64,000 nt of DNA from Haloterrigena salifodinae (GCF_003977755.1 NZ_RQWN01000002.1:1140033-1204032); one strand, 5' to 3'; positions 42,369 through 51,373 are shown, counted from the stretch's first letter. The notes: generated by a model from the letters alone, not told the origin. Numbers and translations: made by a program.

Positions 42369-43033
42369 CCGATAACGTCGATCGCGCGGACGATTCGACG
42401 GCGGACGACCCGGACGTCGACGTGCTGCGCGAGGACATCGAACAGATCAAGTCCGCGATGGCCATCGAGAAGCGGTATCCCGGCCAGCGACGCCTGTGGC
42501 TCGTCCACGGCGTCGTCGTCGGTCTTGCAGGCGTCATCACGAACGCTATGTTCGTCTACCCGTGGCCGGAGTACGTCTACGTCCTCGTCTGGGGGGCCGT
42601 CTTCGCGCTGGTCGGGTTCACACAGTGGCAGACGAGCGCTCGCGCGGGATCGAACGTCGCCGATCCGGGGCCGACGCCGAGCTGGACGGTCGTCTTCGGG
42701 ACGCTCGTCGCCGGCCTGTTCGTCGTGACGTCGATCGTCGACCCCGTTCGCGCCGAGGTCGAGAGCGTCTTGCAGGGGGCGTTCTTCTTCAGTCTCGCCT
42801 TTACCGTCCTCGGCATGGGGTATCTGTTGGTGGGGACGATCCTGCGGGCCTACCGGATCCGCGCGATCGACCGCTACCCGTTCTACGTCAACGGCGCGTG
42901 GATCCTGGTGTTCGCGCTGTTCATGCCCCACGTCGAGTGGCTCCAGTACTTCGGCTACGCCGCGTTCGGAATCCTCTTTTTCCTCCACGGCGTCGGGACG
43001 TACTACCTGCTGACCTATCGTCTGGCCGACTGA
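42365..43033 (+). CDS. Membrane protein of the ABC exporter operon
   Basis: 222-aa protein with a ~45-residue acidic cytosolic start and about six hydrophobic helices (WLVHGVVVGLAGVITNAMFVY, VYVLVWGAVFALVGF, VVFGTLVAGLFVVTSIV and so on). No transporter motif is recognised. It starts four nt before the ATPase stop, so it is part of the same operon and likely works with the exporter. Confidence 0.8.
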   Translation: MTDNVDRADDSTADDPDVDVLREDIEQIKSAMAIEKRYPGQRRLWLVHGVVVGLAGVITNAMFVYPWPEYVYVLVWGAVFALVGFTQWQTSARAGSNVADPGPTPSWTVVFGTLVAGLFVVTSIVDPVRAEVESVLQGAFFFSLAFTVLGMGYLLVGTILRAYRIRAIDRYPFYVNGAWILVFALFMPHVEWLQYFGYAAFGILFFLHGVGTYYLLTYRLAD

Positions 43034-43046
43034 CTCGCTCGCCATC

Positions 43047-43343
43047 ATGGAATTCGACAAACTCGTCCACCAGCCGACTCGGTTACAGATCTTCGCGTAT
43101 CTCTATCGCCATGACCGGGCGACCTTCTCGGAACTGCAAGACGATCTCGAAATCACCGACGGCAACCTCTCGGCGCACGTCCAGCGGATGGAAGAGGCCG
43201 ACGCCGTCAGCATCGAGAAGCAGTTCGTCGATCGCCGCCCGCAGACGACCTACGAACTCACCGACAAGGGCCGGGAGACGTTCGAATCGCACGTCGATAC
43301 GCTCGAGGCCTTACTCGATCAACTCGAGCGCGGCGAGGAGTGA
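43047..43343 (+). CDS. Winged-helix transcriptional regulator (PadR/MarR-like, HTH_27)
   Basis: 98-aa winged helix: TRLQIFAYLYRHDRATFSELQDDLEITDGNLSAHVQRMEEA, then a wing with QTTYELTDKGRETFESHV, ending in a dimerisation helix. This is the family of single-domain regulators found next to ABC-2 exporters. It follows the operon by 13 nt and probably controls it. Confidence 0.88.
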   Translation: MEFDKLVHQPTRLQIFAYLYRHDRATFSELQDDLEITDGNLSAHVQRMEEADAVSIEKQFVDRRPQTTYELTDKGRETFESHVDTLEALLDQLERGEE

Positions 43344-43424
43344 CCGCCGGCGACGCCGCGTCTTGGCTCGCGGTCGCTCGCCCGGACCGGTGACCTTTTG
43401 CTCGCCCCGGGTGGTCGTTCAGAC

Positions 43425-44417
43425 ATGACCGATTCAGCGGACGACGGGAGCGAGGAACGGCTCACCTACGCGGAGACGGGCGTCGACATCGAAGCCAGCG
43501 AGGACGCGACCGCGGCCTTGCTCGAGGCCTTCGGCAGCGACCTGCGGACCGAGTACGCCGGCCTGATCGACATCGGCGACCGCTATCTGGCGCTGGCGAC
43601 CGACGGCGTCGGGACCAAACTGCTGGTGGCGGAAGCCATCGAGGACTTCTCGACGATCGGGATCGACTGTATCGCGATGAACGTCAACGACCTCGTGGCC
43701 GCGGGCGTCGAGCCCGTCGCCTTCGTCGACTACCTCGCGATCGACGAGCCCGACGAGGCGCTGACCAACCAGATCGGCGAGGGGCTCGCCGTGGGTCTCG
43801 AGGAAGCCGACCTGACGATGCTCGGCGGCGAGACGGCGGTCATGCCCGAGGTCGTCAAGGGATTCGATCTCGCAGGCACCTGCGCCGGGATCGCGGGCAA
43901 GGACGAGGTGCTCGAGGGCGAGGCACAGGTCGGCGACGCTCTCGTCGGCTTCGCCTCGAACGGCATCCACTCGAACGGGCTCACCCTCGCGCGGGAAGCG
44001 GTCACGCGCGAGCACGACTACACCGACGAGTTCCCGCCGAACCCCGATCGGACGATCGGCGAGGAACTGCTCCGGCCGACCCGGATCTACACGGACCTGC
44101 TCGAGCCGATGCGCGAACACGGCGTGCGCGCGGCGGCACACGTCACGGGCGGGGGCTGGACCAACCTGCTCCGGATGGGCGAGTTCGAGTACGTCGTCGA
44201 CAACCCGTTCCCCGCGCAGGCAGTCTTCGAGTTCGTTCAGGAGGAGGGCAACGTGACCGACGAGGAGATGCACCGGACGTTCAACATGGGTATCGGCTTC
44301 GTCGTCGCGCTGCCCGAGGACCGCGCCGAGGACCTCGCGGCCGCCACCGACGGACGGATCATCGGCCGCGTCGAAGAGGGCGATTCAGTCGAGGTCCGCG
44401 GGCTCTCGCTGTCCTGA
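43425..44417 (+). CDS. purM: Phosphoribosylformylglycinamidine cyclo-ligase (AIR synthetase)
   Basis: Purine biosynthesis step 5, FGAM + ATP to AIR. 330 aa from ATG 43425. Family blocks are TDGVGTKLLVAEAI, GIDCIAMNVNDLVAAGVEPVAFVDYLA, MLGGETAVMPEVV and the late HVTGGGWTNLLRMG. TATA-like ACCTTTTG lies about 30 nt before this ATG, which excludes the upstream in-frame start at 43398. Transcribed alone. Confidence 0.96.
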   Translation: MTDSADDGSEERLTYAETGVDIEASEDATAALLEAFGSDLRTEYAGLIDIGDRYLALATDGVGTKLLVAEAIEDFSTIGIDCIAMNVNDLVAAGVEPVAFVDYLAIDEPDEALTNQIGEGLAVGLEEADLTMLGGETAVMPEVVKGFDLAGTCAGIAGKDEVLEGEAQVGDALVGFASNGIHSNGLTLAREAVTREHDYTDEFPPNPDRTIGEELLRPTRIYTDLLEPMREHGVRAAAHVTGGGWTNLLRMGEFEYVVDNPFPAQAVFEFVQEEGNVTDEEMHRTFNMGIGFVVALPEDRAEDLAAATDGRIIGRVEEGDSVEVRGLSLS

Positions 44418-44477
44418 TCGAGACCCGCCGCTCCGGACTCGAATTGTCGAGACGAAGGAGCGACCGTCGCGGCGCAA

Positions 44478-44951
44478 TCAGAGCATCGTGACCGGCGCGC
44501 TGGCGTTCCGGGTGACCGATTCAGGGACCGATCGGAAGACCGGACGGAACGCCGTCGGCGGGTGGTCCGCGATGACGATGTGGTCGACAGCATACTCCTC
44601 CGCGTAGTCGGTGATTTCCCGCGCCGCGCCGCCCGAGCGGACGGCCGGTTCGATCTCCCGGTCGTGGCGCTCGGCGAGTTCGTGCGCGCGGGAGAGGACC
44701 TGCTCGGCCCGTCGGCACTGCGCTCGCGTAAAACGATCCGGCGTCGGGAGCAGGTCCGCGCCCCGCTCGGCGGTCAGTTCTGGGATCACGTACTCGCACG
44801 GATCCCGACCGCCGAACCGGGCGAGCGGGCTGGCCGCGTCAGTAACGTGGAGCACGGAGATTTTCGCCGCAGGATACTCTTCGAACGCGTACTCGAGCGC
44901 CGCGTCCGACGCGTCGGTTCGGCCCATCGCCACCAGTACGTGCCGCCCCAT
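44478..44951 (-). CDS. Universal stress protein (UspA family)
   Basis: 157-aa single-domain UspA protein from ATG 44951 (MGRHVLVAMGRTDASDAALEYAF). Middle region HVTDAASPLARFGG, with ending VDHIVIADHPPTAFRPVFRSVPESVTRNASAPVTML. The usual G-x2-G-x9-G-(S/T) ATP-binding pattern is degenerate here (no clear glycines), so it may not bind ATP. It is convergent with purM. Confidence 0.85.
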   Translation of the reverse strand: MGRHVLVAMGRTDASDAALEYAFEEYPAAKISVLHVTDAASPLARFGGRDPCEYVIPELTAERGADLLPTPDRFTRAQCRRAEQVLSRAHELAERHDREIEPAVRSGGAAREITDYAEEYAVDHIVIADHPPTAFRPVFRSVPESVTRNASAPVTML

Positions 44952-45060
44952 ACGCTCGGCTTCGAGCACCGGTGGGTTATTCCTTACCGACCACAGGTGG
45001 CGTCTTTAAGACGAACGGACCGAGATCCGGTCCGAGCGGACGTCGCCGGCGCGAGTCCGG

Positions 45061-45600
45061 TTACCGATCGGACTCGCTCCCGTCGGTCGGCGCCGACAAG
45101 TCGCCCGTCTCGGTCGCGGCGCGGATCGCGTCGTACTCCTCGTCGGCGTAGGCGATGAACCGAACCTCCTCGAGAGTCTCAGGCTCGTAGTCGCGGATCT
45201 CCTCGGCGATGAGCGCGGCGCCCTCGGCGAGGTCGAAGCCCGCGACGCCACAGCCGAGCGCCGGGAGCACGGTCGATCGGCAGCGCAGGTCGTCGGCCTT
45301 CTCGAGCGCGTTCCGCGTCGCCTCCCGGATGCTCGCTTCGGTCGCCTGGCCGTCCCCGTAATGAGGCATCGCCGCAGCGTGGATGACGTAGTCGGCGTCC
45401 AGATCGTACGCGTCCGTTACGGCCACCTCGCCGAGGTCGATGGGCCCCTCCGCCGTGGCCTCCTCGTTGATCTCCTCGCCTGCGCCGCGTCGGAGCGCGC
45501 CGGCGACGCCGGAGCCCATCTCGAGGCTCGTTCCGGCGGCGTTGACGAGCGCGTCGGCGGACTGTGTGGCGATATCACCCTGAACGACATCGAACTCCAT
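45061..45600 (-). CDS. Macrodomain protein (ADP-ribose-binding, Appr-1''-p processing type)
   Basis: 179-aa macrodomain. The ADP-ribose-binding motifs are VNAAGTSLEMGSGVAGALRRGAG (residues ~19-41) and STVLPALGCGVAGFDLAEGA. The central HAAAMPHYGDGQATEASIR is the phosphate loop. Macrodomains reverse ADP-ribosylation or bind ADP-ribose or O-acetyl-ADP-ribose. The MacroD-type reaction is the default guess. The start faces the divergent small gene at 45722. Confidence 0.93.
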   Translation of the reverse strand: MEFDVVQGDIATQSADALVNAAGTSLEMGSGVAGALRRGAGEEINEEATAEGPIDLGEVAVTDAYDLDADYVIHAAAMPHYGDGQATEASIREATRNALEKADDLRCRSTVLPALGCGVAGFDLAEGAALIAEEIRDYEPETLEEVRFIAYADEEYDAIRAATETGDLSAPTDGSESDR

Positions 45601-45672
45601 ACGCGCGGATACGACATCGACCAGTGTGAAAGTGCGGTCCGGGTCCGCACGAACCCGTCGGTTCTCAGAGAG

Positions 45673-45712
45673 TTAGGCCGACCAAAACCTTTTTAGATTT
45701 AGGTTCACCTAA
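45673..45712 (+). promoter_or_regulatory. Promoter with two DtxR-like inverted repeats before the 45722 gene
   Basis: TTAGG-N4-CCAAA (TTAGGCCGACCAAAA, 45673-45687) and a perfect TTAGGT-TC-ACCTAA (45699-45712) flank the TATA-like CTTTTTAGA (about 45689-45697). The second repeat ends about 10 nt before the leaderless ATG at 45722, a repressor-type position. TTAGG/CCTAA half sites are the hallmark of DtxR/IdeR-family iron or manganese regulators. A similar box lies upstream of dpsA. Confidence 0.5.
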
Positions 45713-45721
45713 CTCCACGTG

Positions 45722-45889
45722 ATGGACGTACCCGCCCGCAGGCAGGATTCCGATGCCGACGAGGAACCCGAGGAGCCGGCAATGGTCGTGACCAGCCACG
45801 AGACGCGCCCCGGCAAGACGGTCTTCACCGAGCGCGACAACAACGACGGCTGGATCGCGACCGACCTCACCGTCGACCTCGAGCGCTGA
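45722..45889 (+). CDS. Small acidic haloarchaeal protein
   Basis: 55-aa protein, MDVPARRQDSDADEEPEE with a compact second half VVTSHETRPGKTVFTERDNNDGWIATDLTVDLER. The function is unknown. The reading frame is supported by a promoter with a TATA element at the right leaderless distance and DtxR-like repeats, by the ATG directly downstream, and by acidic haloarchaeal composition. It may be iron- or manganese-regulated. Confidence 0.75.
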   Translation: MDVPARRQDSDADEEPEEPAMVVTSHETRPGKTVFTERDNNDGWIATDLTVDLER

Positions 45890-46183
45890 CCGTCGGGACG
45901 GGTCCGCCGCGACCCCCCACGGCTCTATTGCACCGCTCGACCGTCGCTGACCCGACGGACCGAACCGCCACGCCGACTGACCTCGGCCATGGATCCTCTC
46001 TCCCTTCGGTTTTGACGCTACGGAGCCGTCGTAGCCGTCGCTGTCTACGGGTAATTGAATGTGCGGGGTATCGGTACCCGTACCGAGTGCGGACGGACTA
46101 TTCGCTCTCGACTCGAGACGGCGTCCAAAAAACGCGGAATCGATCGGCGATGCGGTTCGGTAACCGGCGTTTCCGTCGCCCGA

Positions 46184-46729
46184 TTACTTCGTGGCCTCTT
46201 CGAGGACCAGCGTGTCGTCCTCGAGGTAGTGTTCGAAGTGGTGGCCGTCTTCTTCGAGGTGGACGAGGATCTCGCGGAGGATCTCGCCCGTGGCGGGGTC
46301 GCCGAGGTTCTCGGCGAGTTCGATGCTACCGCGCATCGATTCGATGATGTCGCCGTACATCTCGAGGTCGTTCTCGAACATCGTTCGGGCGTCGTAGACG
46401 TCCTCACCCTCGAATTCGACGGTGGCGCGGTCCTCGAGGTTGCGCGGGCCCGAGACGGGAACGCCGCCCAGGGCTTGGGCGCGTTCGGCGATCTCGTCGG
46501 CGCCCTCTTCGACGTGCTCGTAGGCCTCTTCGAGGAACTCGTGAAGCGGGAGGAACTCGGCGCCCTCGACGACCCAGTGGTGCTTCTTGAGCTGGTGGTA
46601 GAGGACGTACGAGTTCGCGAGCTCCGTGTTCAGCGCGTCGACGATCTGCTCGGCCTTCTCCTGCTCGAGGCGAAGCTCGTTCCCCTCGACGCTGTCAGCC
46701 GACTGGCGAACGGTCTCTTGAGTGCTCAT
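46184..46729 (-). CDS. dpsA: DNA-protecting ferritin-like protein DpsA
   Basis: 181-aa Dps-family ferroxidase and iron store. Dps ferroxidase ligands are present at H51, H63, D78 and E82 (in KKHHWVVEGAEFLPLHEF ... GADEIAERA), with E67 at the bridging position. Start ATG 46729 (MSTQETVRQSADSVEG) is chosen over an upstream in-frame start at 46813 because CCTTAAGT (minus strand, ~46759) is at the leaderless TATA position. In Halobacterium salinarum DpsA is iron-regulated. Here a TTAGG-N4-CCAAA box and a TTTCTG/CAGAAA repeat lie upstream. Confidence 0.95.
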   Translation of the reverse strand: MSTQETVRQSADSVEGNELRLEQEKAEQIVDALNTELANSYVLYHQLKKHHWVVEGAEFLPLHEFLEEAYEHVEEGADEIAERAQALGGVPVSGPRNLEDRATVEFEGEDVYDARTMFENDLEMYGDIIESMRGSIELAENLGDPATGEILREILVHLEEDGHHFEHYLEDDTLVLEEATK

Positions 46730-46784
46730 TGTATTCGAACAAACGCGCGCGTTCCACTTAAGGATTTCCCATGCAAGAACATTT

Positions 46785-46800
46785 TTTCTGCAATCAGAAA
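46785..46800. promoter_or_regulatory. Inverted repeat upstream of dpsA
   Basis: TTTCTG-CAAT-CAGAAA is a perfect 6+4+6 repeat, 56-71 nt before the dpsA start and between dpsA and the divergent aldehyde dehydrogenase gene. It is a candidate operator. Confidence 0.4.
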
Positions 46801-46826
46801 CCACAGTTCTCAATAGACGTTCTAGA

Positions 46827-46841
46827 TTTTGGTCTGCCTAA
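46827..46841 (-). promoter_or_regulatory. TTAGG-N4-CCAAA box shared with the 45722 promoter
   Basis: The minus strand reads TTAGGCAGACCAAAA, which matches 14 of 15 nt of the box at 45673-45687. It lies 98-112 nt upstream of the dpsA start and about 94 nt upstream of the divergent aldehyde dehydrogenase gene. Confidence 0.4.
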
Positions 46842-46934
46842 TAATCGACCCGTCACCAAACGAGGTCATCAATACTTGCGTTATTTTTTCAACCGTGAGT
46901 AAACTCTTTCAGTGTGGGGCTCTAAGAGACGGGT

Positions 46935-48404
46935 ATGGCAACGAGAGCCGCACAGCGGAGAGAGCGACTGTACGTCGACGGTGAGTGGCTCGAGACCGAG
47001 AACGCGATCCCGGTCTCGGATCTCGCCGACGGAGGCACCTTCGCGCAGGTGACCGCTGCGGATCCGGCTGCGGCCCACGCCGCCCTCGAGGCCGCCCACG
47101 AGATCAAGCCACGCATGCGCGAGACGACCGTCGTCGAGCGCGCGAAGTGGTGCGAAGCGATCGCCGAGGGGCTGCGCGAGCGCGAGGAGGAACTCGCGGA
47201 GGTCATCGTCCGCGAGGCCGGGAAACCGATCTCCTCGGCCCGCGGCGAGGTCGGGCAGGCCGCTGAGCGATTCGACCGCGCGGCCGAGGAGGCTCGCAAC
47301 GTCGTCAGCCAGGGCGAGTACCGCGAGGGCTCGACCGAGGGCCACGAGGGCTGGCAGGCGATCGTCAAACACGAGCCGATCGGCGCGGTGCTGTGTATTA
47401 CGCCGTACAACTATCCGTTGGCGACCACGGCATTACAGGTAGCCCCTGCACTCGCCGCCGGTAACAGCGTCCTGCTCAAGCCCGCCAGCAAAACGCCCAT
47501 CTCGGCGGCGATCCTCGCCGACGTCATCAGCGAAGTCGACGGGATTCCGGACGGCGCATTCAACTTCGTCCCGGGCGAGGCCAGCGAGATCGGCGACGTT
47601 CTCTCCGGCGACGACCGCGTCAACGCCATCGCGATGACCGGCTCCTCTGGCGCCGGCAAACACGTCGCCCGCGAGAGCGGCATGGTCAACCTGCACATGG
47701 AACTGGGCGGCAACGCCCCGGCGATCGTCTTCGAGGACGCCGACCTCACCGACGTCGCGGGCAACTGCGCCAAGGGCTCGTTCAAGTACGCCGGCCAGCG
47801 CTGCTCGGCCGTCTCGCGCGTGCTCGCCCACGAGTCGGTCCACGACGACCTCGTCGAACTGATCGACGGCCAGATGGACGCCTGGTCCGCCGGCGACCTC
47901 TTCGAGGAGGACACCGCCTTCGGCCCGCTCATCAGCGAAGAGCAGGCCGACTGGGTCGCAGAACTGGTCGAGGACGCCGTCGACAAGGGCGCGGAGATCG
48001 TCCGCGGCGGGAGTCGCCGCGCCCCCGAGGGCGTGCCGGACGAACTCGCCGACCAGTTCTTCGAACCGACGCTGCTGGCGAATGTTCCCCACGACGCCCG
48101 CATTGTCGACGAAGAGCAGTTCGGTCCCATCGCCGCCGTCACCACCTTCAGCGACGAGGAGGAGGCCATCGAGATCGCCAACAGCTCCGATCTGGCGCTC
48201 GACGCGGCCGTCTTCACGAGCGATCACAAGCGCGCGATGAACGTCGCGAACCGCGTCGACGCCGGCGCGGTCCGGATCAACGGCGCGCCGAGCCACGGGA
48301 TGGGCGACATCCCCTTCGGCGGCAACAAGGACTCCGGCATCGGCCGCGAGGGGCTCGACGCTTCGATCCACGAGATGATGCGCGAGAAGAGCATCATCCT
48401 GTAA
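46935..48404 (+). CDS. NAD(P)-dependent aldehyde dehydrogenase
   Basis: 489-aa aldehyde dehydrogenase. Catalytic Cys290 is in KYAGQRCSAVSRVL and general-base Glu256 is in HMELGGNAPAIV. The cofactor segment is ITPYNYPLATTALQVAPALAAGNSVLLKPAS. YAGQRCSAV is found in non-phosphorylating glyceraldehyde-3-phosphate, lactaldehyde and succinate-semialdehyde groups. Among haloarchaeal homologues a GapN-type role is plausible but not shown. A PfkB sugar kinase follows, which hints at sugar breakdown. Single promoter, divergent from dpsA. Confidence 0.92.
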   Translation: MATRAAQRRERLYVDGEWLETENAIPVSDLADGGTFAQVTAADPAAAHAALEAAHEIKPRMRETTVVERAKWCEAIAEGLREREEELAEVIVREAGKPISSARGEVGQAAERFDRAAEEARNVVSQGEYREGSTEGHEGWQAIVKHEPIGAVLCITPYNYPLATTALQVAPALAAGNSVLLKPASKTPISAAILADVISEVDGIPDGAFNFVPGEASEIGDVLSGDDRVNAIAMTGSSGAGKHVARESGMVNLHMELGGNAPAIVFEDADLTDVAGNCAKGSFKYAGQRCSAVSRVLAHESVHDDLVELIDGQMDAWSAGDLFEEDTAFGPLISEEQADWVAELVEDAVDKGAEIVRGGSRRAPEGVPDELADQFFEPTLLANVPHDARIVDEEQFGPIAAVTTFSDEEEAIEIANSSDLALDAAVFTSDHKRAMNVANRVDAGAVRINGAPSHGMGDIPFGGNKDSGIGREGLDASIHEMMREKSIIL

Positions 48405-48547
48405 GGCGGACACCGATCTCTCTACGCTTTCTCTCGTTTCGACCGGCCGCTCGAGAGCGATAGCACCGGCGCCGCTTCCAGCGTCGCGCCGCCGACGATC
48501 CGCCAGCGCTCGGTATCCATAAACCGCCGGCCGACTGATACGCAGAC

Positions 48548-49585
48548 ATGACTCGCGACGTACTCGTCGCCGGTGAGACGCTGATCGACTTCCTCCCCGA
48601 GCGACCGGGACCGCTCGAGGACGTCCCTGGCTTCGACCGTCGACCCGGGGGCGCGCCGGCCAACGTCGCCGTCGGCCTCGCACGGCTCTCGCCGCTGCCG
48701 CTGTTCTGGACTCGCGTCGGCGCGGACCCGTTCGGGCGGTACCTCGAGACCGTCCTCGAAGACGCCGACCTCCCGGACCGATTCGTCGAGCGCGACCCCG
48801 ACGCGAAGACGACGCTCGCGTTCGTCACCCACGACGAGACCGGCGACCGCGAGTTCACGTTCTACCGCGAGGACACCGCCGATACGCGGCTCGAGCCCGG
48901 CCGGATCGACGATGCGACGCTCGAGAATCTCGAGTGGGTCCACGCGGGCGGTGTCACCCTCGCCAGCGAGCCGGCACGAGAGGCGACGGTCGACCTGCTC
49001 GAGCGGGCCGCCGACGCGGGCTGTACGACCTCGTTCGATCCGAACTTCCGGCCCGAACTGTGGCCCGACCGGGAGGCGTTCGCCCGCGTCGGTCGCGAGG
49101 CGCTGGCCCACGTCGACGTCTGCAAGGCGACGGTCGGCGAACTCGAGCGGCTGGGGTACGCGGGCGACGGTGCGGCCGACGCCCCGGATGCCGAATCGAA
49201 GCCCGAAGCGATCGCTCGAGCGGTGCTCGAAGACGGCGCTCCCGGTGAGGGCCCGCATACCGTCTTCGTCACGCGAGGCGGCGAGGGCGCCATCGCGGCC
49301 GCGTCGGAACGCGCGCCGTGGCCCGATGAACCCGCGTCGACCGAATCGAACGCGCGCGTCGCGAGCCACCCGGGATTCGACGTCGACGTGGTCGACACGA
49401 CGGGCGCGGGCGACGCGTTCGTCGCCGGCGTCATCGCCGCGCTTCGAGACGGCCGCTCCCTCGAGGCCGCGCTGCGGTTCGCGGGCGCGGTCGCCGCGAC
49501 GGCGACGACCGACGCGGGGGCGATGGCGGCCCTGCCGACCCGCGGCGCGGTCGAGGCGCTGCTCGAGGACGGCCCGGACTCGTGA
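48548..49585 (+). CDS. PfkB-family carbohydrate kinase
   Basis: 345-aa ribokinase/fructokinase-type kinase. N-terminal signature GGAPANVAVGLARL (sugar site) and C-terminal signature DTTGAGDAFVAGVIAALRDG, with the catalytic Asp in GAGD. Substrate candidates are fructose, 2-keto-3-deoxygluconate or ribose, and fructokinase-like spacing is the nearest fit. Promoter ATAAAC (48519-48524) is about 28 nt before the start. The gene follows the aldehyde dehydrogenase but seems separately transcribed. Confidence 0.9.
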   Translation: MTRDVLVAGETLIDFLPERPGPLEDVPGFDRRPGGAPANVAVGLARLSPLPLFWTRVGADPFGRYLETVLEDADLPDRFVERDPDAKTTLAFVTHDETGDREFTFYREDTADTRLEPGRIDDATLENLEWVHAGGVTLASEPAREATVDLLERAADAGCTTSFDPNFRPELWPDREAFARVGREALAHVDVCKATVGELERLGYAGDGAADAPDAESKPEAIARAVLEDGAPGEGPHTVFVTRGGEGAIAAASERAPWPDEPASTESNARVASHPGFDVDVVDTTGAGDAFVAGVIAALRDGRSLEAALRFAGAVAATATTDAGAMAALPTRGAVEALLEDGPDS

Positions 49586-49673
49586 CGGAGTCTCCGCATC
49601 CGCCCCCTGCGGGAAACCCCACACGGTCGCTGCAAGCCGACGGCATAACGCCGTCGGGAACCCGTATACGTCT

Positions 49674-50858
49674 ATGTCTACGGATCTTCGCGACGGCCTC
49701 TCGTTCGGGAAGACGGTCGTCGGCGGTATTCAGGAGAAGAACGTGCCGTTTATGGCCGCGAGTATCGCTTATCAGGCGTTCATCTCGCTGCTGCCGCTGC
49801 TCGTGCTCGTGTTCTTCCTCGTCACGTTCGCGGGCGGTGACGCGTTCGCCGAGCAGGTTTCGGCCGCGACGGAGGGCTTTCTTCCCGATAGCGGCCAGTT
49901 GTTAATCGAGAACGCGATCGAGGGCTCGCCGGCGTCGGCCGGGTCGACGATCGTCGGCCTCGTCGTGCTCCTTTGGGGGTCGCTGAAGATCTTCCGGGGA
50001 CTCGACACGGCGTTCTCGGAGATTTACGGGACGACCAACGAGAACTCGTTTTTCGACCAGATCCACGACGCGCTGATCGTCTTCGGCGTCATCGGCGGCG
50101 CGCTCATCTTCGCGGCCGTCGCGACCGCGATCGTCGCGTTCCTGCCGGAGATCCCCTTCCTCGGCGTCGCGCAGTCGATCCTGCTGTTCGTCGTCCTCGC
50201 GATCGCGTTCTTCCCGATGTACTACTACTTCCCAGACGTCGGCTCCTCGAAACGACAGGTGGTCCCCGGCGTCGTCGTCGCGGCCCTCGGCTGGACGCTA
50301 CTCCAGTCGCTGTTCCGGGTGTACGTCTCCTTCGCCTCCAGTTCGGAGTCGGCGGGCCCCCTTGGCGCTATCCTCCTGCTGTTGACGTGGCTCTACTTCG
50401 GGGGGATGATCCTGCTGGTGGGCGCCGTCGTCAACGCGGTCGGCCTGGGCTACCTCGAGCCCGGAGCCGACGCGGAGGAGACGGACGACGAGACCGTCGA
50501 CCTCGAGGAGGAGTCGATCGCCGCGACCGACCGCGATCCGTTCGTCGACGACGGCGCTCGAGAACGCGACGAACTCGCCGCCCGGGTCGAGACCCTCCAG
50601 CGCGAGCGAGACCAGCTGGAAAACGACCTCAAAGCCCAGCGCGAGCGCCGCTACCGGCTCGAGGACCGCGTCGACGACCTCGAGGCGAACGCAGAGCGAC
50701 TGGAGACCACGGTCGATGATCTCGAGGCCGAGAACGAGCGGCTGCAACGCGAACTCGAGGAGCGACGGGAGACGGAGCCGGCCTGGCGGCGCGGGGCTCG
50801 AACGGTGCTGCGCCACGTCCGGACGCTGAACGTCGGCACGGTCGAACGGCGGAAGTAG
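49674..50858 (+). CDS. YihY/BrkB-family membrane protein with coiled-coil tail
   Basis: 394-aa protein. Residues ~1-270 form the YihY/BrkB (RNase BN-like name, not an RNase) domain with six hydrophobic helices. KNVPFMAASIAYQAFISLLPLLV and VLLWGSLKIFRGLDTAFSEIYG are family blocks. A coiled coil rich in Glu, Arg and Leu (~290-375) follows, an addition to the usual bacterial length. The end (TEPAWRRGARTVLRHVRTLNV) may be amphipathic. The function is unknown. The start ATG 49674 fixes the length, and the open frame continues upstream but is shadowed by the PfkB gene. Confidence 0.88.
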   Translation: MSTDLRDGLSFGKTVVGGIQEKNVPFMAASIAYQAFISLLPLLVLVFFLVTFAGGDAFAEQVSAATEGFLPDSGQLLIENAIEGSPASAGSTIVGLVVLLWGSLKIFRGLDTAFSEIYGTTNENSFFDQIHDALIVFGVIGGALIFAAVATAIVAFLPEIPFLGVAQSILLFVVLAIAFFPMYYYFPDVGSSKRQVVPGVVVAALGWTLLQSLFRVYVSFASSSESAGPLGAILLLLTWLYFGGMILLVGAVVNAVGLGYLEPGADAEETDDETVDLEEESIAATDRDPFVDDGARERDELAARVETLQRERDQLENDLKAQRERRYRLEDRVDDLEANAERLETTVDDLEAENERLQRELEERRETEPAWRRGARTVLRHVRTLNVGTVERRK

Positions 50859-50950
50859 CGGCGGACCGCCGCCCGTCACTCTAGTTTGCGCTCGCTTCGT
50901 TCAACGGGAGAGTCGAGACATCTTAGTGATTCCCGCTGCCACTCACACTC

Positions 50951-51373
50951 GTGTCGCATCCGGTTCGAGACGCGCGCCGTCGGATCCAGACCGAACACGC
51001 CCCGGTCGTCGAGGCGATCCAGAACTGCGCCGACCGGATCGCCGAACCCTGGGATACGTCGCGGACCACCGATCGGAACACCGTCACCGGCGGTCTCCGT
51101 TCGGAACTCGAGGCGTCCGGGCTGTTCGAGCGACTGCCGCAGGTACTGGCCGACGTCGTCGCGGCGACGGGCTACGAGCTGTCGGCTCGGCCGGTCGCCG
51201 GGCCGCCGTACGTCGTCGTCACGAGCCGCGGCCCCGTCCTTCGGGCGACGATCGGTCCCGGGCGCCTGGTGATCCGCTTCGACGTGTTCGACGTCGTCCG
51301 CGACGCCGAACCTGGCCAGCCGCCGGCGTACCGACGCCACAATGGGGTCAAACTCGATGTCTCGCTCGAATGA
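50951..51373 (+). CDS. Conserved haloarchaeal protein of unknown function
   Basis: 140-aa protein with GTG start at 50951 (MSHPVRDARRRIQTEHAPVVEAIQNCADRI). An N-terminal helical half is followed by a strand-rich second half (YELSARPVAGPPYVVVTSRGPVLRATIGPGRLVIRFDVFDVVRD). No domain recognised. The composition is ordinary haloarchaeal. Single gene before the metal transporter operon. Confidence 0.72.
   Translation: MSHPVRDARRRIQTEHAPVVEAIQNCADRIAEPWDTSRTTDRNTVTGGLRSELEASGLFERLPQVLADVVAATGYELSARPVAGPPYVVVTSRGPVLRATIGPGRLVIRFDVFDVVRDAEPGQPPAYRRHNGVKLDVSLE

Noticed and set aside
48422..48520. Possible 32-aa leftward protein (MDTERWRIVGG)
   Set aside because: Its start coincides with the PfkB promoter TATA element, it has no family, and composition alone is not enough.
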